Part shown: one piece after another, positions 1 through 8,098 of the stretch
Numbering within the stretch: the stretch's first letter is position 1
Layout of the letters: every line of letters begins with the position of its first letter
Origin: Bog-756 sp963734395
Lineage (GTDB): Bacteria; Actinomycetota; Acidimicrobiia; Acidimicrobiales; RAAP-2
Length of the DNA: 64,000 bases
Assembly (NCBI GenBank): GCA_963734395.1
Contig: CAVTGY010000003.1
Span: forward strand, 186,001 to 250,000
Direction of reading: 5' to 3'
Notes under the pieces: generated by a model
The model's input: the letters and a program-made list of their open reading frames with translations, nothing else
The model's database searches: none
What the model was told of the DNA's origin: nothing
Position numbers and translations under genes: made by a program

Positions 1-298
1 GATCTCCCAGACCGAACCTGGTACACCCAGGGCCGAGAGCGTCGACCATTCCAACCACCTCGTGGCCGGGAACCACCAAAGGGCGTTTCGGATTCAGGTC
101 GCCTTCGGCCAGGTGCAGATCGGTGCGGCACACTCCGCATACCCGAACATGCACTCGGATCTGCATGGGCCCCGGCACCGGTATCTCGCGATCGACCCGC
201 ACCAGAGGGCCACTATCGATCGGCCCCGGCGTGCCAACTGCCCAGACAAGCATTCGCTTGGGTGGCACGTCGCCGTGCGGGAGATCACCAACCACCAT
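1..298 (-). CDS. Zinc-dependent alcohol dehydrogenase, N-terminal fragment
   Basis: This is the first 99 codons of a medium-chain zinc alcohol dehydrogenase that runs off the left edge. The GroES-like N-terminal fold is recognisable. Cys57 in CGVCRTDLH is the expected catalytic-zinc ligand, and the GHE motif at residues 78-80 supplies the next conserved positions. The family oxidises alcohols, or reduces aldehydes, with NAD(P). The ATG at 298 is the first in-frame start after a TAG four codons upstream. The NAD-binding half lies outside the window, so substrate class cannot be judged. It sits downstream of the nitroreductase on the same strand with a 96-base gap, so the two could be co-transcribed. 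Confidence 0.82.
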   Translation of the reverse strand, partial: MVVGDLPHGDVPPKRMLVWAVGTPGPIDSGPLVRVDREIPVPGPMQIRVHVRVCGVCRTDLHLAEGDLNPKRPLVVPGHEVVGMVDALGPGCTRFGLGD

Positions 299-394
299 CT
301 GGCCGGCAGCCTAGATATCCGGCGGCACGTGTATCAATAACCTCAGAGCCTCACCGACCTGATCTCATCGTCGCTTATCCGGCCAACGGTTCGT

Positions 395-1019
395 TCACCA
401 GGGGTCCCCGTACCGGTCTCGATAGGTGCGCTCCCTGGGTGGAAGCCGCCGGGGCGATCCCAGGGGACGGGAGGGCCAACCGATGGGGACCACCGCCATC
501 GGCCGGACCGACAACGGGAGACCGAGAATCGCCCGCAAGTCATCGGCGAACAGGGTCGCCAGGGTAGTCATCGCCGACCCGAGGCCGAGAGCGGTGGCCG
601 CCAACAACAGATTCTGCGTCGCCGGATAAACCGACGAGGGCAGGGTCGACTCGACTCCGATCCTGGTATCGCCACAGACCACCACCATGACCGGCGCCGA
701 ACCGATCCCCCCTTCGGCTCCCCGATCGACGTCACGCAGGAGGGAGTCGGATAGACGACCCGTTGAATACTGGCGGGCACCTTCTCGCCAGGCATGGCGG
801 ATCAGCCCGCTGATGCTGTCCCGAACCTCGGCATCCCGGACGACGACGAACACCCACGGTTGGAGGTTCTCGGCACTCGGTGCGTGGGTGGCGGCGCGAA
901 GGCAGAGTTCGACGAGCTGGTCGCTGACCGGTTGATCGGTGAATTGCCGGCAAGCGCGCTCGTCTGAACACGACGTCGAAGAACGGCTCCGATGGAGCCG
1001 TTCCCTCCTCGTCAACCAC
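395..1019 (-). CDS. Nitroreductase family protein with an N-terminal frameshift
   Basis: This is an FMN-dependent nitroreductase fold protein of about 207 residues. The N-terminal FMN-binding pattern (RACRQF followed by THAPSAENLQPW) and the C-terminal family pattern are visible. Homologues normally open with a stretch like FFDVV..RRACR. Here FFDVVFRR lies in one frame, starting from GTG at 1019, and RACRQFTDQ continues in another. Removing one base near 958-964 joins them. The long in-frame alternative starting near 1168 has a non-homologous, low-complexity N-terminus, so it is unlikely to be the true start. The substrate is unknown; members reduce nitro compounds, flavins or act as dehydrogenases. 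Family call is secure; intactness is doubtful. Confidence 0.72.
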
Positions 1020-1090
1020 CTAACCGACGCTCGGTCATCAACCGCTCCGAACGGCCCCACCGGATGCGGCGCCAGCCCGAAGTTAGCCCG

Positions 1091-1126
1091 GTGCCCGACA
1101 TCGTGCCCGACATCGCTCCCGACACG
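1091..1126. repeat. Short 12-bp tandem repeat in a divergent intergenic region
   Basis: Two copies of GTGCCCGACATC stand in tandem and are followed by a degenerate third copy. They lie in the 292-base space between the divergent nitroreductase and amidohydrolase genes. No gene is convincing in this space. The repeat may be simple low-complexity DNA. Confidence 0.45.
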
Positions 1127-1311
1127 GTGCCCATGGGAAACGCCCGATGAGCGGCCCGACGAAGGCACCCCGGACCCCCGAAGCGAGCCGTCCTGTGGAT
1201 CACTAGAGTCGCCCCACGACCGATCAGCCGCCCGTCCTTGTGGGGCGCCGGCGTCACGTCACCGGCAGTCGGGGTCGAGGTCGGGAGCCATCGAATCCGG
1301 GAGCATTTCAT

Positions 1312-2130
1312 ATGGTCATCGATCTGTGGGTGAACGCCATCTCCGGCAGGGCGGCGGAGAAATTTCTGGGCCAGACAGGATATGGAGAGATCGAAGGCTT
1401 TTTCGGGAGCACGGTACGCGGTGGTACGACCCGGTCAGACCTGTTGGAGGCGATGGACCGGCTCGGCGTCGACCGGGCGGTCCTCACCAGCACGCTGTCC
1501 ACGGTGGAAGAGGAGACGCTGGCGCTGGTGGCCGACCACCGCGACCGACTGTTATTGGCGGCGACCGTCGATCACCCCGAACAGCCTCGACGACAGAGCA
1601 CCTCGATCAGGTCCCGGGCCTCAGACGGCACCATCGACATGGTGCGGGTCACCCCGCTGGTCCAGCAGCTCCCACTCAACGATGCGCGCTACTACCCGGT
1701 GTACGCCACGTGCGAAGAGCTCGGAATTCCGGTCTCCATCAACATCGGGATCCCCGGACCCAGGGTCCGCTCCCGCTGCCAGGATCCGGTGCTGCTCGAG
1801 GACGTCTTGATCGACTTCCCCGACCTGGTGGTCATCGGGGCACACATGGGCCATCCCTACGAGGAACTGCTCATCCAGTACATGCTCAAGTGGCCGAACC
1901 TCTACCTGTCGAACTCGGCCTATTCGGCGAAATACATGCACCCGGCTCTGGTGGCCTTCATGGGATCCAGTCGAGGGTCAGGCCGGGTCCTGTTTGCCTC
2001 CGACCACCCGTTTCTCCCCATGGACCGGGCGCTCGCCGCCGCCCGTGCCCTGCCGCTGGGCGAGGAGGCCATGGGTGCGTTCCTCGGTGGGGCAGCCGAA
2101 CGTCTCTTCGACCAAACCTCCGGTGGTTGA
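1312..2130 (+). CDS. Amidohydrolase-2 family protein lacking the usual HxH motif
   Basis: This 272-residue TIM-barrel protein belongs to the amidohydrolase-2 family, which contains decarboxylases (ACMSD, gamma-resorcylate decarboxylase) and hydrolases of cyclic or aromatic acids. The barrel motifs GAHMGHPYEELL and ASDHPFLPMD carry the later His and Asp metal-site residues. The N-terminal strand reads MVIDLWVNAIS where relatives have D-x-H-x-H, so two of the usual metal ligands are missing. The ATG at 1312 is preceded by GGGAG and opens directly at the first barrel strand. The acyl-CoA synthetase gene begins inside its last codons, which suggests translational coupling and action on the same carboxylic acid. 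The substrate is not inferable. Confidence 0.8.
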   Translation: MVIDLWVNAISGRAAEKFLGQTGYGEIEGFFGSTVRGGTTRSDLLEAMDRLGVDRAVLTSTLSTVEEETLALVADHRDRLLLAATVDHPEQPRRQSTSIRSRASDGTIDMVRVTPLVQQLPLNDARYYPVYATCEELGIPVSINIGIPGPRVRSRCQDPVLLEDVLIDFPDLVVIGAHMGHPYEELLIQYMLKWPNLYLSNSAYSAKYMHPALVAFMGSSRGSGRVLFASDHPFLPMDRALAAARALPLGEEAMGAFLGGAAERLFDQTSGG

Positions 2131-3661
2131 CCTCCTGCCGGATCAGCTGCGGCTGATGGCCGCGGCCTACCCGGACCAGGTGGCCTACCGGAACCTCGGC
2201 GATGACAGCGCCGTCACCTTTGCCCACTGGGAACGGGAATCGAACCGCCTGGCCCGTGGCCTTCAGGCCCGCGGGGTGGACAAGGGCGACCTGGTCGCCA
2301 TCTATCTCGTCCCCGAGCAGATACTCGACTGGATCGTCGCCTACAGCGCAGTCCACAAGCTGGGTGCCGTCGCCGTTCCGATGAACTACAGGCTGTCGGC
2401 AGGTGAGGTGCGTGGCATTTTCGAACACGCCGAAGTCACCGCCGTCGTGGCCAGTTCGACCTTCGACGATACGGTCAGCCCGCTTCTCGATTCCCTCGGC
2501 TCGCTGGAGGTTGTGGTCAGCGTAGGGCCACTGAGCCCTCAGCATTGGGTGGACATCGAGGAGATAAAGCATCCGGACGGCGGCGAATTCCGAGTGCCGC
2601 TGGACGGTGACGATCTCGCCGATGTGATGTACACATCGGGGACCACCGGACGGCCCAAAGGTGTCGCGGTGCGGCACGGCAATATCGCCATGGCGCCCAA
2701 CGTGCTCCCGGCCTGGCAGGGCACCGGCTGGCTCACCGCGTCGCCGGTTTTCACCTTTGCCGGGCTCGGGTTCATCTACAACCCGATGAAAGCGGGCATG
2801 ACGGTGCTATACCTGCCCAAGTTCGACGCCGGACGATGGCTGGAGATCGTCGAGCGCGAACGACCGGTGATGGCGTTCGTGGTCCCGGCGATGGCCCGGC
2901 TCCTCATCCATCATCCACGGTTCGATTCGGCCGACCTCTCCAGTCTGGCCGGGGTCTTCTTGGGCAGCGCGCCACTGCCACCGGACACCCTGCTGCGTCT
3001 GCAGGCGAAGATGCCGTCCGCCGCGGTGTTGAACAGCTACGGGATGACCGAAGGCGGCCACGCCACGTTTGCCATGGATCCAAAAGGATCGCGGTCCCGT
3101 CCGGGTGCGGTGGGGCGGCCGCGGCCTCCCGCCGAGGTCCGGATCGTCGATGACCAAGGTCAATCGTGTCCGCCTGGAGTGGTCGGAGAGGTGATCACCC
3201 GCAATCCAAATGGACACCGGGAGTACTACAAGGATCCCGAGGCGACCGCCCAGATGTGGGCGGGCGGGTGGCTGCACACCGGGGACCTCGGCTACCTCGA
3301 CGACGATGGCTACCTGTACATCGTGGGTCGGAAGAAGGAGATGATCATCAGGGGAGGAATGAACATCTACACCGATGACGTCGAGGCGGTACTGCAATCG
3401 CACCCGGCAGTGGTCGAAGCCGCGGTTATCGGTATTCCCCACGACGTACTGGGAGAAGACATCCAAGCCTTCGTCGTCGTTCGCCCGGGTGAGATGGCGA
3501 CCCGTGACCAGCTGACGCAGTTCGCTGCCGAACGGCTGGCCGACTACAAGGTGCCTCGCCGCATCGTCTTCGTTACCGAGCTGCCGAGAAATTCGGGTGG
3601 GAAAGTGGTGAAGGCCCAGCTGCCCACCCAGGCCAGCGAGCAGTCGACACCCCCGCGGTAA
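2123..3661 (+). CDS. Class I adenylate-forming acyl-CoA synthetase
   Basis: This 512-residue ANL-superfamily enzyme activates a carboxylic acid to an acyl-adenylate and then to the CoA thioester. The AMP-binding P-loop YTSGTTGRPKG is at residues 170-180. SYGMTEGG, GWLHTGDLG and GRKKEMIIRGGMNI follow in the expected order, and the C-terminal catalytic lysine motif appears as RNSGGKVVK. Length is typical of mid-chain or aromatic acid-CoA ligases such as the FadD type. The chosen start is GTG at 2123, which overlaps the amidohydrolase stop by 8 bases. An ATG at 1994 in the same frame would put about 43 extra residues inside the upstream gene. The pairing suggests the amidohydrolase product or substrate is the acid activated here. 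Confidence 0.9.
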   Translation: MVDLLPDQLRLMAAAYPDQVAYRNLGDDSAVTFAHWERESNRLARGLQARGVDKGDLVAIYLVPEQILDWIVAYSAVHKLGAVAVPMNYRLSAGEVRGIFEHAEVTAVVASSTFDDTVSPLLDSLGSLEVVVSVGPLSPQHWVDIEEIKHPDGGEFRVPLDGDDLADVMYTSGTTGRPKGVAVRHGNIAMAPNVLPAWQGTGWLTASPVFTFAGLGFIYNPMKAGMTVLYLPKFDAGRWLEIVERERPVMAFVVPAMARLLIHHPRFDSADLSSLAGVFLGSAPLPPDTLLRLQAKMPSAAVLNSYGMTEGGHATFAMDPKGSRSRPGAVGRPRPPAEVRIVDDQGQSCPPGVVGEVITRNPNGHREYYKDPEATAQMWAGGWLHTGDLGYLDDDGYLYIVGRKKEMIIRGGMNIYTDDVEAVLQSHPAVVEAAVIGIPHDVLGEDIQAFVVVRPGEMATRDQLTQFAAERLADYKVPRRIVFVTELPRNSGGKVVKAQLPTQASEQSTPPR

Positions 3662-3704
3662 AGGGGCATGATCGATCACCAACCAAAGAACTGAGGAGAG
3701 ACCC

Positions 3705-4196
3705 GTGCAGGATCACCGATTCGATTTCACCGTCGATGGCACACCCGACGAGGTCTGGGACGTGTTCTGGGGCCGGATGCGTTCGGGCGTGGAAACGGAA
3801 ACGGTAAAGATCGAGATCTACCATCCGGGTGACGAACAGGGAAACGGCCTGGTACGGCACTGCGACTTTCAGGTACCGAAATACCTGTTGTCCAAGGGCA
3901 AGGCCCAGTCGTGGGAGTGGATCACCGAGGCCGAGCGCCCGGTGACCTGGAGGTACGACGCCATCGGCAAGCCCCTGTGGTCACGTGCATCGGGATGGAC
4001 CCGCCTCGAGGACCTCGGCGACGGCAGGACCAAAGTCCATTTTCGGGAGACCTACGAGGTGTTCAACCCGGTCATGCGCGCCCTCCTGGAAAAGAGGGTG
4101 CACGACTTCATCTCCAAGGGGAACGACACGCTGATCGAGTCCATGGTGGTCAGGGCGCTCAGTAAACGCCGCCAACGGAACCGGGATGCCAGCTGA
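3705..4196 (+). CDS. SRPBCC (START-like) domain protein
   Basis: This 163-residue protein has the pattern of a SRPBCC helix-grip ligand-binding fold. It opens with a beta strand and the helix DEVWDVFWGRM, continues with strands such as WRYDAIG and KVHFRETYEVF, and ends with a long C-terminal helix. The family binds hydrophobic ligands in polyketide cyclases, lipid-binding proteins and oxygenase subunits. The GTG start follows a strong GAGGAG site by 7 bases. It lies 43 bases after the acyl-CoA synthetase on the same strand, so it likely belongs to that transcript and may bind or process the same hydrophobic acid. The exact role is unknown. Confidence 0.78.
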   Translation: MQDHRFDFTVDGTPDEVWDVFWGRMRSGVETETVKIEIYHPGDEQGNGLVRHCDFQVPKYLLSKGKAQSWEWITEAERPVTWRYDAIGKPLWSRASGWTRLEDLGDGRTKVHFRETYEVFNPVMRALLEKRVHDFISKGNDTLIESMVVRALSKRRQRNRDAS

Positions 4197-4216
4197 GGTC
4201 GACGGTCACCCGCCGC

Positions 4217-5617
4217 TCAGGCCATGGCGCCGGTGGCCGTCGCTCCGGAGCTCGACCCGGCGGAGGTGGACGCCAGAGGCACCGGTCGGGCCAGGCTCCA
4301 GCTGAACGTATTGGGGATCTCGTCCAGCGAGAGGGTGGTTGACAGGTCCGCCACGGTCGGCCCGACCCGATCGGCCACCTTGGCCAACAGGCCGATGTCG
4401 AAGCCAAAGATCCGGGCTGCATTGAGGCCGAGGATTCGCCGGACATCCTCTTCGGGCATCCCGCCGAACACGTGGCGCAGGACCTGGCGGTGGACCGGTG
4501 CCGCTCCCTCCAGATGGGGGTAGTCGGAACCCCACATCAGACGATCGACCCCGATCTCCTCACGCATCTCCGCCTCTTTGCGCTTCATCAGCGACCCGCC
4601 CAAAAAGACGTGGCGCTCGAAGTACTCTGCCGGGCGCAGTTTGAGGTAGGAGCGGACCGGTGCTCCACCGTGGGTGTCGAAGAACGACTCCATGTCCCGT
4701 ATCAGGGAAGGCAGCCACTGGACCCCGTTTTCGGTGACCACCACCTTGAGGTTCGGATGGCGATCGAACACTCCGCCGAAGATCAAGAACCACAGGGGAC
4801 GCCGGGTGAACACGAAGACTTCGTAAAGCCCGAGGAAACCACCGTGCTTGTCGTCGTAGAGCTGTTTGGCGTCGGTGGCGGTCCCGGAGGCACCGGTGTG
4901 CAGATTGACCACCAACCCGTTGTCTTCGCACGCGCTCCACAACGGCTCGTAGTATTCGTCGGCGTAGCCTGGGAGACCCGTTCTGAGCGACATGGCCGGA
5001 AGCATCACCCCGCCGGACAGCCCCTGGGAACGGGCCCACCCGATCTCCTCGACGGCCCGGTCCATGTCGTGGAGATCGATCGGGATGCACCCGGTCCGAC
5101 GGCCGGGGGCGGCGGCGCAGAACTCGGCCAGCCAGCGGTCGTAGGCGTGGAGGGCGGGCCACACCACCTCGAGACCCTTGTTCGAATGCCCACCGAGATA
5201 CATGGCCGGGGACAGTCCGCCGGCGAGGATCGGGCCGGGGAACACCACCTCGGCGTGGATGCCCTGCTCCTCGAGCACGGCCAGTCGCCGGCCCCCGGCG
5301 TCAGAGGAGAACACCCAGTCAGCGCTGTAGTTGGCCAGCCAGTCACCGGCCGCCGCAGTGTCGACCCCCATGCCGGCCAGTCGGCGGGTGGCCACCGCCC
5401 GGACCGCGTCGGATTCGTCGATTTCTCCGGGGTCGACGCCGCCGAACGCGGGGATGGCCACCGAGGAGAGATCGCCGAACGCAGCCACCGCCTCTCGGTG
5501 TGCCGGATCGACGTAGGTGAGGAATTCGTCGAGGTCGGTAGGGGCCGCGTGGGCGTCGGCCGACACCACCACATAAGGCTTCCCCGTGCGGAGTCGATCC
5601 TGTTCCGCAGCTGTCAA
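4217..5617 (-). CDS. Amidohydrolase-2 family protein
   Basis: This 466-residue protein is a long-form amidohydrolase-2 member. It opens with the family strand VVVSADAHAAP, giving one N-terminal metal His. NLHTGASG, VVVTENGVQWLP and MWGSDYPHLEG supply the remaining barrel residues. Such proteins in actinobacteria cluster with luciferase-like monooxygenases and CoA enzymes. The start is TTG at 5617, because GGGAGGCGAG lies 5 bases upstream and no better codon is near. About 40 residues rich in Ser, Ala and Thr follow the barrel, and their role is unclear. It converges with the SRPBCC gene and heads away from the EthD-like gene. Hydrolase or decarboxylase activity is inferred from the family only. 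Confidence 0.85.
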   Translation of the reverse strand: MTAAEQDRLRTGKPYVVVSADAHAAPTDLDEFLTYVDPAHREAVAAFGDLSSVAIPAFGGVDPGEIDESDAVRAVATRRLAGMGVDTAAAGDWLANYSADWVFSSDAGGRRLAVLEEQGIHAEVVFPGPILAGGLSPAMYLGGHSNKGLEVVWPALHAYDRWLAEFCAAAPGRRTGCIPIDLHDMDRAVEEIGWARSQGLSGGVMLPAMSLRTGLPGYADEYYEPLWSACEDNGLVVNLHTGASGTATDAKQLYDDKHGGFLGLYEVFVFTRRPLWFLIFGGVFDRHPNLKVVVTENGVQWLPSLIRDMESFFDTHGGAPVRSYLKLRPAEYFERHVFLGGSLMKRKEAEMREEIGVDRLMWGSDYPHLEGAAPVHRQVLRHVFGGMPEEDVRRILGLNAARIFGFDIGLLAKVADRVGPTVADLSTTLSLDEIPNTFSWSLARPVPLASTSAGSSSGATATGAMA

Positions 5618-5705
5618 TCGACTCGCCTCCCGGCACCGGGGTGCTCCGACCCCATCGCTGAGGGCACACTACAGCCGGTCGCTTCGACCCGCCGAGCGCC
5701 AGCAC

Positions 5706-6458
5706 TCAGCTGTCAGGGCGGAACCGGTCCCAATCCCAGGACAGCAACGACTCGAATGGAGCGGCGAGCACGGGCGGTTCCGGGGCCGTTTCCCAGATCC
5801 GTTCGACCACCGGAGCGAGATTCTCACCCACGGTCGCCGGGTGGTCGTCGAGATAGCAGACGGTCATTCGGTAGTCACCCTCGGTGAACATGGGCCTGCG
5901 TATGGCGGGCGTGGTCGCATAGCTCCATGCGCCGGCGACGCCGGGCACCCCGACCAGCTCGGCGAGGGCGTCGACGTGCATGCGCCGGAGGAAGGCATCC
6001 TGCCCGGCGCGATCGGCGCGGTCGCTGATCGCCTCGACGATCAAGTAGACGCCCCGATGCGGCCGGAAGGGCACGACCGAAGACGAGATGAGCACGCGGG
6101 GCGCGGCTTGGCACTCGAGCAGCCGTAGCCCGCCGCGGAACTGGGAGGGGAGTGCAGCCGAAAACCGACCAAGCTCCGCCAAGTGACGGCCCAGGGTGAG
6201 GAACTCGTCAATGGTCTCGTCCACCGGGTTCCCCATCAGGTAGCAGACGACGTGTTCGACCTGCGACCACGGGCCGGCTTCGACTGCTCGTGCTGCCCGG
6301 CAGGCGGGGGTCGAAGCCCACCGCTGACCGAGGATCATGCCGGGCAGTTGGTACTGCTCGGGCATGTGGTCCAACTGGTGCCAGCGGAGGTACGGGCGAT
6401 CGTCGCCCGTCTCGGATCGGTGCGAGAGGGAGAAGAAGCCGACCTTGACCCGGTTCAT
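5706..6458 (-). CDS. EthD/dimeric alpha-beta barrel-like protein
   Basis: This 250-residue protein is not firmly recognised. Its early segment RWHQLDHMPEQY resembles the start of EthD-type or other dimeric alpha-beta barrel (ferredoxin-like) domains. A similar strand-helix pattern recurs in the second half (VYLIVEAISDRADRAGQ, then YRMTVCYLDDHP), which suggests two related domains. No catalytic residue can be assigned. The ATG at 6458 follows GGAGGACCG and overlaps the stop of the luciferase-like gene as ATGA, so the two are translationally coupled. It may assist that monooxygenase, but this is inference from position alone. Confidence 0.6.
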   Translation of the reverse strand: MNRVKVGFFSLSHRSETGDDRPYLRWHQLDHMPEQYQLPGMILGQRWASTPACRAARAVEAGPWSQVEHVVCYLMGNPVDETIDEFLTLGRHLAELGRFSAALPSQFRGGLRLLECQAAPRVLISSSVVPFRPHRGVYLIVEAISDRADRAGQDAFLRRMHVDALAELVGVPGVAGAWSYATTPAIRRPMFTEGDYRMTVCYLDDHPATVGENLAPVVERIWETAPEPPVLAAPFESLLSWDWDRFRPDS

Positions 6459-7391
6459 CGGTCCTCCAGGAGGTCTGCCATCGCCTCCATCTGCTCGAGG
6501 TAGTGGGAGAGGGAGCGATGGACGAAGGTGAGCTGCATCCCGGTCGCACCGGCGAGGACCAGTTTCTCGACCATCGTCCGGGTGCCTTCGGGATCGGCCA
6601 CCGGATCGGCGGGCCGTCCGTTCCGCAGCACCACCGCCAGTGGTCCGGATCGGGCTTCCCACGCCGGCGTGCCCCGAGCCGCAGTGAGCATGGAGCTCAC
6701 CGCCGATGCTCGGATCGCGAAGGGAACCCAGCCGTCGCCGAGCTCGACGGCGCGCCGGAGCGAACGGGCGGTCCTCCCACCGATCCACAGGGGGATCCGG
6801 GGTTGGAGGGCGCACGGGTCGAGCACCATGCCCGAATAACGGTAATAGGGGCCGTCGTATTCGGGCACGGAAACCGACAGCGACGACCGGAGGGCGGACA
6901 GGGCGTCATCGGCGCGCGGCCCCCGGTCAGCGAAGGGGACGCCCAGAAGCTCGAATTCCTCACGCAGGGAACCGACCCCGAGGCCGAGGATCAGTCGGCC
7001 CCCCGACAACCGGTCGAGCGTTCCGTAGCGCTTGGCGATCTCGAGCGGGTGGTGATAGCCGAGGACCAGCACGTTGGTGGCGAAGCGAATCCGAGTGGTC
7101 GAGCGCGGCGAGGTAACCGAAGGTGGCGAGCGGGTCCCAGTAACGGCTTCCCCGCACCTCGGCCACGTCGGTGGGTACGATCACATGCTCGCTGCAGGTG
7201 AGGTGGTGGTAGCCGAGGCGGTCGGCGCTCCGGGCGATGGCCGCGACATCGTCGATGGTGCCGTCAGGCTCCCATGATGCGTGTGCACCGGGGAGCATGC
7301 TGAGCACCGGCGTGGTGATTCCCACGGACAGCGAGGTCAGGCTGCCATCACCGGGTGCTGGTGCGTATGCCCTGTCGCCCTCAGAGGTCAC
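6455..7391 (-). pseudogene. Luciferase-like F420-dependent monooxygenase, one frameshift
   Basis: The two reading frames together encode one protein of about 312 residues of the bacterial luciferase-like family, whose members use F420H2 or FMNH2. The first part contains DRLGYHHLTCSEHV and YWDPLATFGYLAA. The second contains NVLVLGYHHPLEIAKRYGTLDRL and then GRLILGLGVGSLREEF, a strong family signature. The sequence passes from LAA to TTRIRFATN only if one C is removed near 7099-7103. The GTG at 7391 is preferred because GAAGGA lies 6 bases upstream. The 3' end overlaps the EthD-like gene as ATGA. It is either a recent pseudogene or carries a base-calling error. Confidence 0.75.
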
Positions 7392-7488
7392 GGTCACTCC
7401 TTCGGGCGGGATCGCCCCCAACGGCTGCCGAGTCTAGGTGGGCCGGATCCATCCGGACCTGGTTGCAACCGGGTGGCACGGGTCTGCA

Positions 7489-8001
7489 ATGCTCTCCACG
7501 ATGTTCGACGACCTGCTTCGTGAGAACCAGCGGTACGCCGCCCACTTCGGTCTGGCCGGCGTCCCCGCCCGGGCGGCCAAGGAGTTCGCGCTGGTCACTT
7601 GTATGGACAGCCGCATCGAACCGTTGGCAATGCTGGGTCTGCAGCCAGGTGACGCCAAGATCCTCCGCAACGCCGGGGGACGAGTGGGCTCCGACGTCCT
7701 CCGATCACTGATCCTGGCCACCCGATTTCTCGGAGTGCGAAGGATCGCAGTCATGCAGCACACCGACTGCGCGCTGGCCGGCCGCAGCGACGACCAGATC
7801 CGACGGGACCTCGCCCCCGGCCTCCCCGAGGACACCCGTGTCGAGGAGTGGGAGTTTCGGGCCATGCCGGATCCGGACGCGGCGCTGAGCGATGACGTCG
7901 AGACGGTGCGCAACTGTTCGCTGCTGTCACCCGGCGTCACCGTGGAGGGCTGGCGGTACCGGGTCGAGACCGGCGAGATCATCCGGGTGATCGCCGCCTA
8001 G
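7489..8001 (+). CDS. Beta-class carbonic anhydrase
   Basis: This 170-residue zinc enzyme interconverts CO2 and bicarbonate in the cytoplasm. The zinc ligands are visible as Cys38 in CMDSRIEP and His91/Cys94 in HTDC, with Asp40 and Arg42 forming the usual active-site dyad. RNAGGRVGSDVLRS completes the family pattern. It belongs to the short actinobacterial subgroup. Start is uncertain between ATG at 7489 and ATG at 7501. The second gives a conventional MFDDLL opening, and neither has a strong ribosome-binding site. It stands alone on this strand, divergent from the luciferase-like operon. Confidence 0.93.
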   Translation: MLSTMFDDLLRENQRYAAHFGLAGVPARAAKEFALVTCMDSRIEPLAMLGLQPGDAKILRNAGGRVGSDVLRSLILATRFLGVRRIAVMQHTDCALAGRSDDQIRRDLAPGLPEDTRVEEWEFRAMPDPDAALSDDVETVRNCSLLSPGVTVEGWRYRVETGEIIRVIAA

Positions 8002-8098
8002 AGGCCGGGGACCGTCGCCACTGGGCAGCCGGTCGACGCCGGCGCAGCTCCATCTACTACATTGCGTAGTAGATATCCGATGACCAGCGGTTTCGGCG

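Noticed and set aside
939..2156. 405-residue plus-strand frame across the nitroreductase and amidohydrolase
   Set aside because: It overlaps two recognisable genes, is Arg/Pro-rich as expected of GC-rich shadow frames, and shows no domain.
4472..5887. 471-residue plus-strand frame
   Set aside because: It is the complement of the amidohydrolase at 4217-5617 and has no family pattern.
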